Part shown: in pieces, positions 61,965 to 64,000 of the stretch
How positions within the stretch are numbered: position 1 is the first letter of the stretch
How the letters are laid out: the number at the start of each line of letters is the position of its first letter
NCBI RefSeq assembly: GCF_018885265.1
Contig: NZ_CP076538.1
Coordinates: 248,001-312,000, forward strand
Direction of reading: 5' to 3'
Source of the DNA: Amycolatopsis aidingensis
GTDB lineage: Bacteria > Actinomycetota > Actinomycetes > Mycobacteriales > Pseudonocardiaceae
DNA: 64,000 nucleotides
Program-made: the position numbers and the translations under genes
Notes under the pieces: model-generated
Database searches by the model: none
Told to the model about the DNA's origin: nothing
Seen by the model: only the letters and a program-made list of their open reading frames with translations

Positions 61965-62483
61965 ATGAAGGTAAGCCCTGTCCGTTGTATCGCCCTCGCG
62001 ATGGTACTGGGTTCCGGTCCGCTACTTTCGGCATGTGGCTCTGAAGGTGAACAGTCGGCGTCGAACAAGCGGCTCACCGGTCAGGATTCGTGCGACCTCG
62101 TAACCGCTCAGGATTTGCAGGAAGCTACCGGATCCGGTTTCGAGGCCGGCGAGCCCGAAGGGAAGCAGTGTTCGTTCTCCTCGTCCGAGGGACCGGTCCC
62201 ACTGGTCATGGTTGGTGCCGGGGTACCGTCAACCGGTGGTGCGGGCGATAGCGGCGTGGCTCTCAACGCGGAACCCGAGGAGATCGAGGTCGACGGGGTG
62301 CCGGCGCGCAGGGCGAGTACGCAGCCGGGTGGAACCATGTGTGCGGTTGATGTCCTGCTGGCGCCGGATGACGCCAGTCAGGTGTACAGCGTGGTGTTCA
62401 GTGGCACGGGGTCCGGTGATCAGAATACCTGCGACGCGGCCACCCAGATAGCGTCGACGATCCTCGAGAAGCTCCCGGAGTAG
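61965..62483 (+). CDS. DUF3558-type lipoprotein
   Basis: 172 residues. The signal peptide ends in the lipobox LLSAC with Cys24. The mature part has SCDLVTAQDLQEATG, GKQCSFSS and a late CDAATQIASTILEKLP, giving the conserved cysteines and folding pattern of DUF3558, a family frequently encoded beside ESX-like genes in Pseudonocardiaceae. It should be anchored outside the membrane. AAGGTGCG is the ribosome site. Confidence 0.82.
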   Translation: MKVSPVRCIALAMVLGSGPLLSACGSEGEQSASNKRLTGQDSCDLVTAQDLQEATGSGFEAGEPEGKQCSFSSSEGPVPLVMVGAGVPSTGGAGDSGVALNAEPEEIEVDGVPARRASTQPGGTMCAVDVLLAPDDASQVYSVVFSGTGSGDQNTCDAATQIASTILEKLPE

Positions 62484-62486
62484 GCC

Positions 62487-63158
62487 GTGCCGGACTGGAT
62501 CTGGTGGATAGTTGCGCCGCTCGTGCTGGGCGGTTGGCTTTATTACCAATGGCAACAGAAGAAGGCACGCCGGGATGCGTATCGCGAACTTGCGCACCGG
62601 CTGGGCTGGCAATACGTCGACAACGATCGAGGCCTTGCCAAGAAGTATTCGGGCCGGCCGTTCGACGACGCCGAGTGGCGTTCCGCGAAGCACGTGTTCC
62701 GCGGCCAGTACCGAGGTCGAGGGCTCACCGCTTTCGAGTTCGGGTTCCGACTGGAAGAGACCGACCGGCATGGCGACGAGCGCACCGAGACCGTGTTGTA
62801 CCAGGTGATTGCGGTGAAGTTGGCCGGTGAACGGCCTTGGCTGGAAGTCGGCGAACGCGGATTCTTCGGTGGGTTACTGCGCAAGGCCGGAGTACACGTC
62901 AAGGACACCGGCGATCCTGCCTTCGATGAGGTGTTCGCGGTGTCGACCGACGACCCGGCGTTTGCCGAGGACGTTCTGGCCGAGGACGTTCGGGCCTGGC
63001 TTCGTGGCGATGGTCGAGCACAGGACAACCCGATCCGCGTGCACGGTGACGAGATCATCACCTGGCGGCGAGGTCCACTGGAACCTGCCGACCTCCAGCC
63101 TCGCGTGGACTTCCTGAATGACTTTCTCGACCGGGTTCCGGATGGCGCCCTAGTCTGA
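62487..63158 (+). CDS. Membrane-anchored DUF3137-like protein
   Basis: 223 residues from a GTG. One N-terminal helix (WIWWIVAPLVLGGWLYY) is followed by a basic stretch and a soluble domain (RELAHRLGWQYVDND, HVFRGQYRGRGLTAFEFGFR, VFAVSTDDPAFAEDVLA) of the kind seen in DUF3137-like proteins. It lies 3 nt after the lipoprotein gene, completing the ESX-like operon. The 3' end overlaps the convergent gene by 9 nt. Function unknown. Confidence 0.72.
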   Translation: MPDWIWWIVAPLVLGGWLYYQWQQKKARRDAYRELAHRLGWQYVDNDRGLAKKYSGRPFDDAEWRSAKHVFRGQYRGRGLTAFEFGFRLEETDRHGDERTETVLYQVIAVKLAGERPWLEVGERGFFGGLLRKAGVHVKDTGDPAFDEVFAVSTDDPAFAEDVLAEDVRAWLRGDGRAQDNPIRVHGDEIITWRRGPLEPADLQPRVDFLNDFLDRVPDGALV

Positions 63159-63479
63159 TCGCAACGGCGGGAGCCAGAGTCCGCTGCGGGTGCGGGTTGG
63201 TGCGCCGTCCGTGCCGTGTGCGGGGAGGTCGAGCAGGGCCTCGATGACCTCGGTGGCCGGGCCGCCGAGTTGCCAGAGCGGGTGCCGGTCCTCGGCACGG
63301 AAACGGGCGGCGTAGGCGTCGGTCGGGGAGCGGACCACGTAGGTGTCCAGGGCGCCGCAGCGCCAGCGCTGGGCGTGGATCGCGGTCAGCTCACCGCCGT
63401 CGCGCAGGTGCGTGAAGCAGAATCCGGCTTCGCGACTGCGCATGATCGCGTCGATGGCCGCCTGTTCAGGGCTTGGCAT
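63150..63479 (-). CDS. Hypothetical actinobacterial protein
   Basis: 109 residues, soluble. EQAAIDAIMRSREAGFCFTH and RWRCGALDTYVVRSPTDAYA read as a compact alpha/beta protein. It overlaps the upstream 74-aa gene by 14 nt and is therefore coupled to it. Together with the divergent XRE gene at 63862 it forms an arrangement common in Pseudonocardiaceae; function unknown. Confidence 0.7.
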   Translation of the reverse strand: MPSPEQAAIDAIMRSREAGFCFTHLRDGGELTAIHAQRWRCGALDTYVVRSPTDAYAARFRAEDRHPLWQLGGPATEVIEALLDLPAHGTDGAPTRTRSGLWLPPLRSD

Positions 63480-63690
63480 CGCGCAGCACCAGATCCCGCA
63501 ACGCGGCCCGCAGCCGCCCGGCCTGAAGTGGGGACAGCCACCACTGGCCGCCGTCCGGTTCGCCGATCAGCACCCGGTCGCCGCACAGCGCGATGGTGAC
63601 CCTGGTCCGCCGCCCCCGGTCGTCCCGGCAGTACACCGCGCAGACCCGATCCGGCCGCACGTTCGGCCAGCGCCGCCACCGTGGCCACAT
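63466..63690 (-). CDS. Hypothetical small protein
   Basis: 74 residues from the ATG at 63690, which has GGGAGG 7 nt upstream. The N-terminus is Trp/Arg-rich (MWPRWRRWPNVRPDRV), then DDRGRRTRVTIALCGDRVLI and a C-terminal SPLQAGRLRAALRDLV. It is first of a two-gene leftward operon, divergent from an XRE regulator that may control it. Confidence 0.7.
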   Translation of the reverse strand: MWPRWRRWPNVRPDRVCAVYCRDDRGRRTRVTIALCGDRVLIGEPDGGQWWLSPLQAGRLRAALRDLVLRDAKP

Positions 63691-63847
63691 GGTTCTACCT
63701 CCCGCTCTGGGACCCGGCCCCGCAGACCTGGGCGGGTACGCGGAGCCGGGCCACCGGCCGCAGCCGGTTCGATTTACGGTAGGTCGCGTATATACGTGAA
63801 GCAACGCGACGAGTGAAGTTCACCCGATAGGGGGCGCGGAGTGCGGC

Positions 63848-63853
63848 TAGTAT
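63848..63853 (+). promoter_or_regulatory. -10 box TAGTAT, leaderless start
   Basis: TAGTAT lies 8 nt before the ATG at 63862, in the 171-nt divergent region 63691-63861. No ribosome site is present. Confidence 0.55.
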
Positions 63854-63861
63854 CCGGCGGC

Positions 63862-64000
63862 ATGACCACTTCGCTCGGTCCCGGCGTGCGGCGCCGGGTG
63901 CTCGGTAAGCGCCTGCGCAAGCTCCGCGAGAAGCGCGGGATGACCACGACGACCGTGTCCAAGCGGATGAAGATGGCGCAGCCCTCGCTGAGCCGAATCG
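63862..64000 (+). CDS. XRE-family regulator, 5' part
   Basis: The first 46 residues run to the window edge: LGKRLRKLREKRGMTTTTVS and AQPSLSRI form the HTH of an XRE protein. In actinomycetes this N-terminus usually precedes a DUF5753 sensor domain, which would lie beyond the window. It is leaderless and divergent from the two small genes, its likely partners. Confidence 0.8.
   Translation, partial: MTTSLGPGVRRRVLGKRLRKLREKRGMTTTTVSKRMKMAQPSLSRI

Overview
The window is high-GC actinobacterial DNA, most likely from Pseudonocardiales (Amycolatopsis/Prauserella-like; inference). The reasons are a mycolata-type arabinogalactan gene set, a bacterial proteasome activator, type VII secretion (ESX) relatives, and many start codons that sit 6-8 nt after a TANNNT -10 hexamer, i.e. 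leaderless mRNAs.

Layout. (1) 1-13162: a cell-surface glycan cluster with two DegT/WecE aminotransferases, an epimerase, a GT4 glycosyltransferase, a hexapeptide acyltransferase, a Gfo/Idh/MocA dehydrogenase and an ATP-grasp ligase with a HAD phosphatase. A tightly coupled acyl module follows: acyl carrier protein, ketoreductase, AMP-forming ligase, LuxE-type and LuxC-type proteins, and a UPF0104-type membrane protein. (2) 13123-24454: three large DUF6541-type membrane proteins, an AftB-like GT-C enzyme, a PlsC acyltransferase, a lipoprotein, a Cof-type phosphatase and an F420-type oxidoreductase. (3) 24536-37774: arabinogalactan assembly: Glf, PAP2 phosphatase, UbiA-type decaprenyl-phosphate phosphoribosyltransferase, AftB-like GT-C, DprE2/DprE1, GtrA, GlfT2, a lone EspG-like protein, GlfT1 and the Wzt/Wzm exporter. 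(4) 37912-44590: a complete six-enzyme CMP-pseudaminic acid pathway (PseB, C, H, G, I, F) beside a small protein with GT29 sialyltransferase-like motifs. It is inserted between Wzm and Bpa, which are near neighbours in Mycobacterium tuberculosis. (5) 44596-50319: Bpa, a PLP-fold protein that has lost its lysine, a quinone oxidoreductase, a secreted M28 peptidase and a MarR regulator.

(6) tRNA-Ser(UGA) at 50373-50457 is followed by about 6.5 kb of accessory DNA (50458-56926): small hypothetical genes, an XRE/TPR regulator with a divergent HAD gene, a PIN-domain protein, an AT-rich islet, an XRE-ImmA/IrrE pair and a DUF3892 gene. No integrase is visible. (7) 56927-64000: a GT-C membrane enzyme, a membrane-anchored serine hydrolase, a decayed SF1 helicase, an ESX-like operon with one gene broken by an amber codon, two small genes and the start of another XRE regulator.

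How it fits together (inference): regions 1 to 4 build the envelope. Glf, GlfT1, GlfT2, UbiA, DprE1, DprE2 and GT-C enzymes make and extend galactan and arabinan, and Wzm/Wzt exports lipid-linked galactan. The Pse pathway would add a sialic acid-like sugar, probably through the GT29-like protein. The LuxC/LuxE module would supply a reduced acyl group or aldehyde to another surface glycan.
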